Below are positions 1-7,799 of a DNA stretch of 62,657 nucleotides, piece by piece. Position 1 is the first letter of the stretch. The number at the start of each line of letters is the position of its first letter. The translations under genes were made by a program, and so were the position numbers. This DNA is from Pseudomonadota bacterium (lineage in GTDB: Bacteria; Pseudomonadota; Alphaproteobacteria; Sphingomonadales; Sphingomonadaceae). The DNA lies in contig JAFEEX010000013.1 in assembly GCA_018240895.1 (NCBI GenBank), positions 1 through 62,657 on the forward strand. Reading direction: 5' to 3'. The notes beneath the pieces are model-generated. The model searched no databases. It saw nothing but the letters and a program-made list of their open reading frames with translations, and was not told the origin of the DNA.

Positions 1-33
1 ATAATTATGAATCAGACTCTGAGAGGGAAATTG

Positions 34-49
34 CGATTCCGGCTCGGCC
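34..49. repeat. att-like direct repeat, left copy (tRNA 3'-end-like)
   Basis: The 16-bp CGATTCCGGCTCGGCC recurs exactly at 7523-7538. It reads like the T-loop, T-stem and acceptor 3' strand of a tRNA gene. It lies about 165 bp before a truncated tyrosine-integrase gene in the same orientation, which is the usual arrangement at the integrase end of a tRNA-targeted island. The parent tRNA is not recognisable in the 33 bases to the left, so the attachment-site role is inferred. Confidence 0.5.
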
Positions 50-215
50 AATACCTCGCTTTGCAATGTCTGTCAGAGGTTGAAAAAACCATAGATTTCC
101 GCTAGTTTATGGACAATCGTCGACTGTCGGTGATTGTCCTTGTCTGCCTGCAATTGCGGTCGATGGGGGCCGATTTGCGGGCCTCGCCGGTCGCCGCAAA
201 ATGCGAGGCCCCCAA

Positions 216-401
216 ATGGCACTGACAGACATAGCGATCCGCAATGCTAAACCGTCGGAGAAGCCTTGCAAGGTCTCCCGCTCCAACGGCCTCTACGTTC
301 TGGTCAACCCGCAGGGCAGCAAGCTCTGGCGCGTGAAATACCGCATGAACGGATCAACAGCTAACCTGCCGTTCGGCACATTGTCGATGAGCGGCAGGTA
401 A
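216..401 (+). pseudogene. Truncated P4-type tyrosine integrase, N-terminal arm-binding domain only
   Basis: About 61 codons starting MALTDIAIRNAKPSEKP match the start of P4-like phage and island integrases (DUF4102 arm-type DNA-binding domain), including the later GLYVLVNPQGSKLWRVKYR stretch. Normal family members are about 400 residues; this one runs into a stop at 399-401 where the arm domain should end, and no core-binding or catalytic domain follows in any frame. An in-frame ATG at 201 exists, but the family start matches the ATG at 216. It is therefore a relic that cannot recombine. Its position beside a tRNA-end repeat suggests it once mobilised the island to its right. Confidence 0.8.
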
Positions 402-576
402 GTCCCAAATCCGATCGGTCGCTTCAACCCACCAGATTGATGAACGAAAGGCGGGTTTCGGGGAACTGATCCTGACCGGCGAGTGTCGGCTATGGCAGCG
501 ATATCCTCCATTCGCCAGCGGGCAATCCTGATCTGACTTCGATGCAACAGCACCTTACCCATCAAGGCAATCGGAT

Positions 577-594
577 TGTGGAACCGGTTTTACA
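577..594. promoter_or_regulatory. Candidate LacI-family operator upstream of the first beta-helix gene
   Basis: TGTGGAACCGGTTTTACA has a perfect AACCGGTT core around the central CG typical of LacI/GalR operators, with TGT/ACA ends. It ends 43 bp before the gene at 638. The reverse complement of 6176-6193, upstream of the TonB receptor gene, matches it at 14 of 18 positions including the first ten. The shared motif suggests one regulator, most simply the LacI-type protein at 6241-7242. Confidence 0.6.
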
Positions 595-637
595 TGCCTA
601 GCAACGGCCCTGCATTGAAGAATGGGAGAGGCGGTTC

Positions 638-2374
638 ATGAAGAAGACTGCAATGTTGCTGGCCGGTGTAGCCAATTTCGTGGTGTCGGTTCCGTTGTTT
701 GCCCAGACCGGAGAGGCGGTTGGTGCCTCGCCTGCGCTCCAGCAGACAACCGAGCTCAAGGCGTTGACGATCGAGCCAGGAATGCTTCCCAAGGCAAGCG
801 ATGGACGCCAGGTAACTCTGACGGTCGATGGAGTGGAACGACAACTGAATGCCGGTTCCTACAAGGGTAATGTGGTCCTTTCGGTAACCGAAGACATCCC
901 AGTCCAATATCACCAACTTCCGGTCCACCACTTCCGCACTGCGCTGTACGTTGAGAACGGCGCACCGGTCCCGGCAAAATCGGTGTCCTCGGCACTGCAG
1001 GGTGCAATGCTGTCCGCAGGGACCGTAACCGATGCCCGGATCACCTCTACCGGCGAACGATTCAACGGGATTATGGTGACGGGCAACGGCAAGTATACGA
1101 TCGACCGCCCGATCATCGACCTGACCGGAAATGGCGGCAACGACTTTGCCGGCTTTGGCGCAGCAATCATGTCGAACGGCCATGCAGACGTAACCGTCAA
1201 CCAGCCAATCATCCGCACCCGCGGGGCGATCCGCACCGCTTTGTTCGTAGGCGGCGACAGCACGATGCACGTCAACGATGCCGAAATCGAGGTAGTCAAC
1301 GGCACTCTCCCCTCCGACTACAAGTTCACGGTCGATGTCGGCAGGATGATGGAGGTGCCGTGGATGCTGGGTCTTTCCGGCAATGTCCGCGCCAGCAATC
1401 TGGTCGATCGCGGCACGCTGTACATTTCGAACTCGCATATCCGCTCACAGGGCTGGGGGGTGCTTTCGACCGACGACAACACGCATGTGCGGATGTTCGT
1501 CGATAACAGCCTGATCGAGGCGGTCGAAGCCGGATACGGAACCTATTCGATCGGAGATTCGGTCAACACCTTCAGTCACAGCGTGATCAAGGCCGCAGAC
1601 ATCGGTGCGATCATGGCGGCTGAGGGTTCGGCGACCTTCACCAATCGCACGTTGGTCTATGCCGGACGCTACGGCGTGATGATGCACTCCGGCGTGGGCG
1701 GCGGCACACTGACCATCGACAAGGGCAGCGAAGTCCATGCCGGACGAACCGCGATCGAAGTCAAGGGCATCGGCACCACGATTCTGGTCGATGATGCCAA
1801 GGTTACCTCTGGCAACGGCATCATCCTCCAGGCGATGGAGAATGACGATCCATTCCTGAAAGCGATGATGAGCGGCAAGATGCCCGAAGGGATGGGTGCG
1901 CCGCCACCGGGCATGAACCCGGATGGCGATCATCCCGGTCCAAAGGGACTGCCGTCCAGCCCGGACGTAAGCGGGACATTCCGGCACGCCTCGCTGACCG
2001 GAGATTTCTTCAATGGCCGCACCGCGCAGGGCGGGATGAAACTGCGGTTTGAAGACACGCAGGTGACAGGCCGGATCACCACCTCCACCGTTGCTCCGGC
2101 TTCGGGCAAGGAGCCGGTCCGCGAAACCTATCAGGAGATCGGGAATGTGACGAATACACCCGCGCCGGCGACGACAGCGAATGGCCTGGCGGTTTCACTC
2201 GACAGGAAGTCGCATTGGACGGTGACGGGGACGTCCTATCTTGCCCGGCTTGAACTTGCTCCCGGGGCGCAGATCGATGCCGGCGCGAGCAAGCTACAAT
2301 TGTTGGTCGATGGCAAGCCCGCGAAGATCAAGGCGGGGGTCTATGCAGGCAAGATCACTCTGCTGGTCAAGTAG
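638..2374 (+). CDS. Secreted right-handed beta-helix protein, paralogue 1
   Basis: This 578-residue protein starts with a Sec signal peptide (MKKTAMLLAGVANFVVSVPLFAQ, here described not matched). The body is rich in Asn, Gly, Thr and short beta strands, as in parallel beta-helix proteins (pectate-lyase-like or autotransporter-passenger folds), but no lyase active site or beta-barrel domain is visible. A module of about 25 residues occurs at both ends: VTLTVDGVERQLNAGSYKG near residue 60 and LQLLVDGKPAKIKAGVYAG at the C-terminus. A Met/Pro-rich loop (around MMSGKMPEGMGAPPPGMN) interrupts the middle. It is a paralogue of the convergent gene at 2465-3904, sharing NDF.G.GA, LP.DYK, GWG.LSTD and GYG.Y. 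The start ATG follows a GGGAGAGG Shine-Dalgarno. The upstream LacI-type operator suggests sugar-responsive control. Substrate is unknown. Confidence 0.7.
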   Translation: MKKTAMLLAGVANFVVSVPLFAQTGEAVGASPALQQTTELKALTIEPGMLPKASDGRQVTLTVDGVERQLNAGSYKGNVVLSVTEDIPVQYHQLPVHHFRTALYVENGAPVPAKSVSSALQGAMLSAGTVTDARITSTGERFNGIMVTGNGKYTIDRPIIDLTGNGGNDFAGFGAAIMSNGHADVTVNQPIIRTRGAIRTALFVGGDSTMHVNDAEIEVVNGTLPSDYKFTVDVGRMMEVPWMLGLSGNVRASNLVDRGTLYISNSHIRSQGWGVLSTDDNTHVRMFVDNSLIEAVEAGYGTYSIGDSVNTFSHSVIKAADIGAIMAAEGSATFTNRTLVYAGRYGVMMHSGVGGGTLTIDKGSEVHAGRTAIEVKGIGTTILVDDAKVTSGNGIILQAMENDDPFLKAMMSGKMPEGMGAPPPGMNPDGDHPGPKGLPSSPDVSGTFRHASLTGDFFNGRTAQGGMKLRFEDTQVTGRITTSTVAPASGKEPVRETYQEIGNVTNTPAPATTANGLAVSLDRKSHWTVTGTSYLARLELAPGAQIDAGASKLQLLVDGKPAKIKAGVYAGKITLLVK

Positions 2375-2392
2375 CCTGCGCTGGCCAAAAGG

Positions 2393-2431
2393 AAGGGCGC
2401 GCCAAACGGGGAGGAAACCCGGCGCGCCCTT
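2393..2431. terminator. Bidirectional hairpin between convergent beta-helix genes
   Basis: AAGGGCGCGCC at 2393-2403 and its exact complement GGCGCGCCCTT at 2421-2431 form an 11-bp stem with a 17-nt loop, 18 bp after the left gene. A second hairpin, CAAGCGGC/GCCGCTTG at 2437-2455, lies next to the right gene's stop codon. Only the minus strand has a short T-run after the first hairpin, so this is a plausible rather than textbook intrinsic terminator. Confidence 0.5.
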
Positions 2432-2464
2432 CGGATCAAGCGGCTTGGCCGCTTGAAACTTCGA

Positions 2465-3904
2465 TTACTTGCGAACAATCTCGATCGTACCGCCCTGCGC
2501 GGCGGTACGAATGCCCGTTGCCAGGCCCGGATCGTTGCTGATGATGGTCACGTAAGCACCAGTTGGCACAATGATCGTATCGAGTCCGGTCCCGGGGACC
2601 AGTGCGACCCGTGAGTTGCCGGAAGCGGTCCAGCGGCTATCGGGATCGGCGCTGAAACGGACATCGCTCAGCTGCCCGGAAAACTGTGCGCCGCTGAGCA
2701 TCAGTTCGGTCGGCCTGTCCGGATCGGTGTCGGTTACGTTGCCCCGATAGGTACCTTTGGAAAGCGCCAGGTGAACCCCCGGTACCACTGCGCCGCGGGT
2801 CTGAGTGGCGTTAGGATCATCGTTCTTGCGCACTTCGAGCAAGGTTCCGGCATCACTCGCCAACTCGCTGGCTTCGACGTTGATTGCCGCATTGGCGCTT
2901 TTGACCAGGAACACAGGCCCTCCGCTGGAAAGCTTGCTGTCCTTGACGGAAAGTCGGCCTTGCTCGGTGGGATCAAAAGCCATCACCGAATGGATCATCA
3001 CGCTGCTGTCTGCCGCACGGCCCGAAGCGGCGTTGAACTGGATCTCAGCCGCACCAGCGATGATTCCCTGGTATGCTCCCGAATCCACCCTCGTACGGTT
3101 GAGCACCACTTTTGCCCCGAAATCAGCATATGCGCCGTAGCCCCGGCCAGTGACCTTGACGATGCAATCGTTGGCTTCAAGGTATAGGTTTCCTCCGGTC
3201 GCATCAGTGGACAATGCTCCCCAGCCAGCGGCTTCGATCTGGCTGTTATAAAGGTAGGTACGCGAATTGCTCATGGCCAATACAGTCCGCGCGGTGCCCT
3301 TGAGGCCAAGTGGTGCAGGCGGTTCGAGCATGCCCGGGCCGATATGGGGCTTGTAGTCAGCCGGCAGTGGCCCGCCGTTTGCCACCAACCGTGAATCGTA
3401 AATACGCAGCGTCGAATTCTCCGCCGCAACTGCAGCAGAGGCGGCCCGTGCCGACGTCTCAATATCAACGTGGTTCAGAACCAGCGCCGCGCTGTCCCGC
3501 ACCATCACACCGGCACCGATGCCGAGGAAGTCATTACTTCCGGGGCCTGCCAACCGTATTTTGCTGTCCGTAAGCGTATAGGCAGAACGGCCGCCAGCGA
3601 CGATCACCCCATTGTAGCTGGACTGGGCTGATTGAATGGTAAGGCTATTCGCAGCGCTTGCGCTGACCTGCAAACCCTTTGCCGTCACGCCGTCTCGGCC
3701 GGCCAGCCTGCCATCGGTAATCGTCAGTGCACTCGCGTATTTGGTCTCTGCCATGCTGGGCATCATCGGCATCGGGCCGGGCGGCATCCCTGCGGGAGGA
3801 GGCCCAGGCGGCATCCCGTCCGGCGGTGGTGCGGGCTGGGCGATCGCCGCTGCAGAGGCAAACAGAAATCCCAGACTGATCAGACGCAGGCGAGCCACAG
3901 GCAC
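2465..3904 (-). CDS. Secreted right-handed beta-helix protein, paralogue 2
   Basis: This 479-residue protein has a clear signal peptide with cleavage expected after AAAIA. The mature N-terminus is a Pro/Met-rich stretch (PPGPPPAGMPPGPMPMMP), followed by about 400 residues of beta-helix-like sequence. Conserved blocks shared with the protein at 638-2374 (SNDFLGIGAGVM, LPADYKPHIG, GWGALSTD, GYGAYADFG) show a duplication. It lies 80 bp downstream of the TonB receptor gene on the same strand and is probably co-transcribed with it, with a hairpin between them. No catalytic motif was recognised. Carbohydrate binding or cleavage would suit the LacI/TonB context, and the Met-rich segment could bind metal; both are inference. 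Confidence 0.7.
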   Translation of the reverse strand: MPVARLRLISLGFLFASAAAIAQPAPPPDGMPPGPPPAGMPPGPMPMMPSMAETKYASALTITDGRLAGRDGVTAKGLQVSASAANSLTIQSAQSSYNGVIVAGGRSAYTLTDSKIRLAGPGSNDFLGIGAGVMVRDSAALVLNHVDIETSARAASAAVAAENSTLRIYDSRLVANGGPLPADYKPHIGPGMLEPPAPLGLKGTARTVLAMSNSRTYLYNSQIEAAGWGALSTDATGGNLYLEANDCIVKVTGRGYGAYADFGAKVVLNRTRVDSGAYQGIIAGAAEIQFNAASGRAADSSVMIHSVMAFDPTEQGRLSVKDSKLSSGGPVFLVKSANAAINVEASELASDAGTLLEVRKNDDPNATQTRGAVVPGVHLALSKGTYRGNVTDTDPDRPTELMLSGAQFSGQLSDVRFSADPDSRWTASGNSRVALVPGTGLDTIIVPTGAYVTIISNDPGLATGIRTAAQGGTIEIVRK

Positions 3905-3948
3905 AAGTCCTTTCCCGCCTTTAGGCGCGAAACAGATTATTCAGGAGT

Positions 3949-3974
3949 GCCCCGCCAGCTTCCGCCAGCGGGGC
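3949..3974. terminator. Intergenic hairpin between TonB receptor and beta-helix gene
   Basis: GCCCCGC (3949-3955) and GCGGGGC (3968-3974) form a 7-bp GC stem with a 12-nt loop. It follows the receptor's stop codon without a T-run, so it may attenuate rather than end transcription or may stabilise the upstream mRNA. Confidence 0.35.
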
Positions 3975-3984
3975 GCATCGGCAA

Positions 3985-6132
3985 TCAGAATTTCACCCCG
4001 GCCGTAACACCATAGGTGCGCGGCGCTTGCAGCTGAACATAGCCGAAGAAGTCCGATTGCTTGACGAACTTGTCGTTCACGTTCTTGACGTAGGCCGTGA
4101 CGGAAATCCTGTCGTTCGCGGAGGTCCAGCCCAGGAACAGGTCCCCGGTCGCATAGCTCTTCTGGGTTGATTCCTCGAGCGCACCGGGCGGCAGGAACGC
4201 AGGCTGTTCACGGGCGAACACCAGTTGTGACGACAGCGCGCGGAAATCGGCACGCGGGGTGAGCGTGCCCAGCCCGCCCAGATCGAAGCTGTGGCTGTAG
4301 CCAGCCTTGAACTGCCAATGCGGCGTGTTGGGGAATGGCATCCCGGCGTAGGAAGATGTCCCCTGGATCTTCGAATCCAGATAGACCATCGATGCGGTGA
4401 ACTTGTCGTGCGCGGTGAGCGCCAACGCCGCTTCGGCTTCCACGCCCCATTCGCGCGCTGGCGGCGTCTTAATATCGACGCAGAAGCCTTGCGAGCACGG
4501 AGCCGCCAACACCAACTGATAGGCGCTGTAATCGTAGTAGAAGGCATCGATGTTGAACAGCATCTTGCCATCAAACAGACGGTTTTTGAGGCCAAGTTCA
4601 AACGACTTCATCTTTTCCGGATTGTAAGGAACACCGGCGCTGGTTGCGAAGCCATAGCCGCCCTGACGGTAGCCACTGGCGACCGTTCCATAGAGCATCG
4701 AATGCGCCGCGGCATCGAATTCAAATCCGGCACGGTAGTCAAAATGGGTGTCCTTCGCCGAAGGAAAGACCCAGATGTTCGACGCCAGTGTGGTGGTGTT
4801 GTCATTGCGGTCGGTCGAGCCGCCGAACTTTTCAGCCGTGACCCGCCCACCTGCGATAATCCGCAGCCCCCGCGCTACTGGTACGGTCACCTGACCGAAC
4901 CCGGCATCGCTGCTCAGCGTGCGGATATCGGGCCCGTAGTGTACCGCATAGGCCGCCGCAACGCAGCGTCCCGGCGGTCCCGGCGAGGGATCGTTGTTGC
5001 TAAAGCCCGCAGCGGGTTGATACAGATTCACCCCGTCAAAGCATGAGCCAGCGATGGTCAGCATCGCGCCTCGGTTATTGTAGTGGTAAAAACCGACATT
5101 CCACTGCACCGGCGAACCGGGTTTTGAACCATAGCGAACTTCAACCGCGAACTGCTTGGTATAGAGCGGATCGTAATTGTTGGCGAAATTGCCGCCGAAC
5201 GAACCGACCACGATGCCCTTGGTGTTTTGGTACGAAGGCTCGATAAACAGTTGCCCCGGCCCGACATCGGCCTTGAGTACGGCCCAGACCTTGTTGTTGG
5301 TCGAATGCTGGAATCCAGCAGACGGATCGGTAGTTACCCGCGATTCAGCGAGGAATGACGCGATCGGCACGGTCCCGGGGCCTTTCCCGCCGAGCGTGGT
5401 GTGTTCAAAACCCAACAGCAGGCTTACCCCGTCGGTCGGCGCAAACAGCAATTTTGCCCGGAATGCGCTCGCCTTGTTATCGTCTCTACCGTTGGAAATG
5501 TAGCCATCGCGGCTGACCCCGGCTGCGGCAACCCGTAGCGCCACCTGATCGCCCAGCGGCAAGTTGATCGCGCCTTCGCCGCGCACGTTTGAATAGTCGC
5601 CAACCTCACCCTGAACATAGCCGCCAAGCTTGCCCAATTCGGGATCGCGCGAAATGACATTGAGCACGCCGCCAACCGCGTTGCGGCCATAAAGCGTGGA
5701 TTGCGGACCGCGTAGCACTTCGATGCGGTCGAGGTCGTAGAATCCGGCAGAGGCAGATTCAGCGCGGGAACTGTAGGCGCCGTCATAGTTGTTCGAAACG
5801 GCACCGGCTCCATTCTGCGGCGGCAAATTCAGGCCAAGACCGCGGATCGACACCAGAAAGCCGCGCGCCGCTCCCTGCACAACCGCGCCGGGGGTATTGG
5901 CAAGGACATCGTCAAGTTTGGAGCGCCCCTCCCGTTGAATTTCTGCGCCATTGACCACTGTCACCGACATCGAGGTTTTCTGGATCGGCTTTTCGACCTT
6001 GTCCGCCGTGACAACGATTTCCGGAACACCGGCCTGCGTGTCCGCAGGCTTCTGGTCTTCGGCCATGGCCGGATGCGCGGCCGCCGCCAGAACAAGTGCC
6101 GCGCTCGATGCGAGCAAGCGATGACGCTTCAT
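3985..6132 (-). CDS. TonB-dependent outer-membrane receptor (island receptor)
   Basis: This 715-residue receptor has a signal peptide ending AHPAMA, a TonB box (PEIVVTADK), a plug domain with IRGLGLN and the RIEVLRGPQSTLYGRNAVGG motif, then a beta-barrel ending in a terminal Phe (TYGVTAGVKF). It imports an unidentified ligand using TonB-ExbBD energy. A strong GGGAGGGGA ribosome-binding site precedes ATG 6132, and a LacI-type operator lies 44 bp further upstream. It is flanked by the LacI-type gene and two secreted beta-helix proteins, a neighbourhood more typical of carbohydrate-uptake loci in sphingomonads and Caulobacter than of iron loci. No Fur box is seen here. The barrel type alone does not identify the ligand. 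Confidence 0.9.
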   Translation of the reverse strand: MKRHRLLASSAALVLAAAAHPAMAEDQKPADTQAGVPEIVVTADKVEKPIQKTSMSVTVVNGAEIQREGRSKLDDVLANTPGAVVQGAARGFLVSIRGLGLNLPPQNGAGAVSNNYDGAYSSRAESASAGFYDLDRIEVLRGPQSTLYGRNAVGGVLNVISRDPELGKLGGYVQGEVGDYSNVRGEGAINLPLGDQVALRVAAAGVSRDGYISNGRDDNKASAFRAKLLFAPTDGVSLLLGFEHTTLGGKGPGTVPIASFLAESRVTTDPSAGFQHSTNNKVWAVLKADVGPGQLFIEPSYQNTKGIVVGSFGGNFANNYDPLYTKQFAVEVRYGSKPGSPVQWNVGFYHYNNRGAMLTIAGSCFDGVNLYQPAAGFSNNDPSPGPPGRCVAAAYAVHYGPDIRTLSSDAGFGQVTVPVARGLRIIAGGRVTAEKFGGSTDRNDNTTTLASNIWVFPSAKDTHFDYRAGFEFDAAAHSMLYGTVASGYRQGGYGFATSAGVPYNPEKMKSFELGLKNRLFDGKMLFNIDAFYYDYSAYQLVLAAPCSQGFCVDIKTPPAREWGVEAEAALALTAHDKFTASMVYLDSKIQGTSSYAGMPFPNTPHWQFKAGYSHSFDLGGLGTLTPRADFRALSSQLVFAREQPAFLPPGALEESTQKSYATGDLFLGWTSANDRISVTAYVKNVNDKFVKQSDFFGYVQLQAPRTYGVTAGVKF

Positions 6133-6175
6133 TTCAGTCCCCTCCCAAAGTTTTGGTTAAGGGTAAGACACCACA

Positions 6176-6193
6176 TGTGGGATCGGTTCCACA
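6176..6193. promoter_or_regulatory. Candidate LacI-family operator upstream of the TonB receptor
   Basis: The 18-bp TGTGGGATCGGTTCCACA is an imperfect palindrome with central CG and GTGG/CCAC arms, 44 bp upstream of the receptor ATG and between it and the LacI-type gene. An overlapping perfect palindrome CCACATGTGG lies at 6171-6180. Its reverse complement closely matches 577-594. Confidence 0.6.
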
Positions 6194-6240
6194 AATCAAT
6201 TATTCGGGCCGATGCCCATCCGTGCGATTGATATGTCGGT

Positions 6241-7242
6241 TCAGTCAGGCGTGCTGCTGGCGCGCACCACCAGATGCCCAGCCAGCCGCGTTGTCCGGGC
6301 CAGCAAGGGATGCCCATCGATTGCCGCAACCAGCCGCGAAACGCAGGAATCGACCACTTCCTTGAGCGGGGTGGCATAAGTCGTCAGGGCGATTGCGGGC
6401 CAGGCTGATGCCTGGGCGTTGTCAAACCCTGCAACGGCCAGATCTCGACCAGGTTTGAAGCCAAGTTCGCGCACCGCCTGAATGCAGGCGATTCCCATCA
6501 GGTCGGTCACGCAAAAAATCGCATCCGGTCGCGGGGTGCCGCCGATCAGCGCCCGGGTCGCTTCGCCCGTGCCTGCGAATGTGTACTGTCCGTTGGCCAA
6601 CAGCGGATAGGGCAGCCCGGCCCGGGCTATTGCTTCAGTGAAAAACCGGGTGCGCTCAACGCTGGCTGAGCTCTCATCGAATCCGTGGATCACCGCCATT
6701 TGACGGCGACCGGTTTCGATGAAGTGTTGGGCGATTGCTTCAGCCCCGGCACGGTTGTCGGTGCAGACACCAGCGATCTCTTCACCCATGTCGATATTGT
6801 TGAGCATGATCACCGGAATTCCGGAATCTGCGCATTCCGTCGCTACTCGCGTAGCAAATGATGTTGAGGCGAGGATCACGCCGTCAAGCCGGAAGCCCAA
6901 TAATTCATCAAGTAGCGGTTCAAGATCGGCCTGGCCGCGGGTCGTAAACAACACCAGTCGGAATCCCGCCAGCGCCAGAGCGTCGGACAGTTCATCGACC
7001 AGTTCTGGATAAAACTGGTTGTCGAGCGCTGTGATGGCCAGTCCAATCAGGTTGGACCTGTTGGTTGAAAGCGATCGCGCAGCCTGATTGGGGCGATAAC
7101 GTAACCGCCGCGCTGCCTCCATGATCTTTTGACGCGCGTCGGGCGCGACGTAACCGCCGTTGTAAGCACGGGATACCGCCGACTTCGAAACGCCCGCCAG
7201 CTTGGCGACGTCGAGCGATGTGGCAGGGCGAAGTTTGTTCAT
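6241..7242 (-). CDS. LacI/GalR-family transcriptional regulator
   Basis: From ATG 7242 the product is 333 residues, the normal LacI-family length. It opens with the helix-turn-helix TSLDVAKLAGVSKSAVSRAYNG, then the hinge region (YRPNQAARSL) and a periplasmic-binding-protein-like sensor domain with DNRAGAEAI and VAGFDNAQASAWP. Such proteins bind a sugar or related effector and repress or activate nearby uptake genes. The frame is open 46 codons further upstream, but that part has no family resemblance, so the internal ATG was chosen although its ribosome-binding site is weak. It ends 108 bp from the TonB receptor gene in the same orientation. Two operator-like sites (577-594, 6176-6193) are probable targets. 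Confidence 0.9.
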   Translation of the reverse strand: MNKLRPATSLDVAKLAGVSKSAVSRAYNGGYVAPDARQKIMEAARRLRYRPNQAARSLSTNRSNLIGLAITALDNQFYPELVDELSDALALAGFRLVLFTTRGQADLEPLLDELLGFRLDGVILASTSFATRVATECADSGIPVIMLNNIDMGEEIAGVCTDNRAGAEAIAQHFIETGRRQMAVIHGFDESSASVERTRFFTEAIARAGLPYPLLANGQYTFAGTGEATRALIGGTPRPDAIFCVTDLMGIACIQAVRELGFKPGRDLAVAGFDNAQASAWPAIALTTYATPLKEVVDSCVSRLVAAIDGHPLLARTTRLAGHLVVRASSTPD

Positions 7243-7552
7243 TGGCCAAGCTGTGACAAGACAACCTACAACTGACAAGGGTTCAGATGAACAGTCGCAC
7301 AGGTCCAAGCAAGCCGTTCTCCTGGTATGTCTGCGGAGATTTGGAGGAACGACCTGCGATTCGAACTTTTTGCTCGCCAAAGATCGTCCAAGAATCTATC
7401 GCGCCCTCGGATTGGGTCCATCTTGGCTTTGCATTGACGAGCTATGGGGGCCCAATTCGGGGCCTTCGCCGGTTTCGAAAAAGATTAAGCCTTTGCTTTT
7501 ATAGCAAAACTTGGGCTTGGTTCGATTCCGGCTCGGCCCAAAACAGTGGGCT
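7243..7552. other. Intergenic stretch with no supported gene
   Basis: No coding region is supported here. The stretch contains a degenerate copy (about 7444-7476) of sequence found just before the integrase relic at 163-194, both beginning ATGGGGGCC, and the right tRNA-end repeat at 7523-7538. It appears to be the right boundary of the first island. Confidence 0.4.
7523..7538. repeat. att-like direct repeat, right copy
   Basis: An exact second copy of the 16-bp repeat at 34-49, here within TTCGATTCCGGCTCGGCCCA (7521-7540), which resembles a tRNA T-arm plus acceptor 3' strand. The sequence to its left does not fold into the rest of a tRNA, as expected for a residual attachment site. It lies 14 bp before tRNA-Thr. 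Confidence 0.5.
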
Positions 7553-7628
7553 GCCGCTTTAGCTCAGTTGGTAGAGCACATCATTCGTAATGATGGGGTC
7601 ACGTGTTCGAGTCACGTAAGCGGCACCA
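7553..7628 (+). tRNA. tRNA-Thr (anticodon CGT)
   Basis: A complete 76-nt cloverleaf: acceptor GCCGCTT pairs with AAGCGGC, D-arm GCTC/GAGC, anticodon stem CATCA/TGATG with loop TTCGTAA, T-arm GTGTTCGAGTCAC region, and an encoded ACCA end. Anticodon CGT reads ACG (Thr). Its 3' part from 7584 on is duplicated at 8785-8833, marking it as an integration target. Confidence 0.95.
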
Positions 7629-7632
7629 CTGC
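7584..7632. repeat. 49-bp direct repeat in tRNA-Thr, left copy
   Basis: The sequence from the anticodon loop of tRNA-Thr through CCA plus CTGC recurs without mismatch at 8785-8833. A perfect repeat of a tRNA 3' part flanking a foreign-looking segment is the signature of site-specific integration into that tRNA gene. Confidence 0.85.
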
Positions 7633-7799
7633 CTTCAAAGATAAAATTGGAAATTTTGAATAAGGGCGCTTTCGCTTGATTAAATTTGTGCATTTTGTAC
7701 TATAGTGTTTTTATGAATTTTATCGCTTCTTGCCCGCGACTCACCTATTTGATAGAAAATTATATAGAACTACTTATCAGTTCAAATTTAGATCAGAAA

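Noticed and set aside
1-33. Possible 5' part of a tRNA before the left att-like repeat
   Set aside because: The bases do not form acceptor, D- and anticodon arms matching the 3' part, and the window begins here, so a tRNA cannot be called.
293-565. Minus-strand 90-codon frame beside the integrase relic
   Set aside because: No domain, no ribosome-binding site, and it overlaps the integrase remnant; treated as noncoding.
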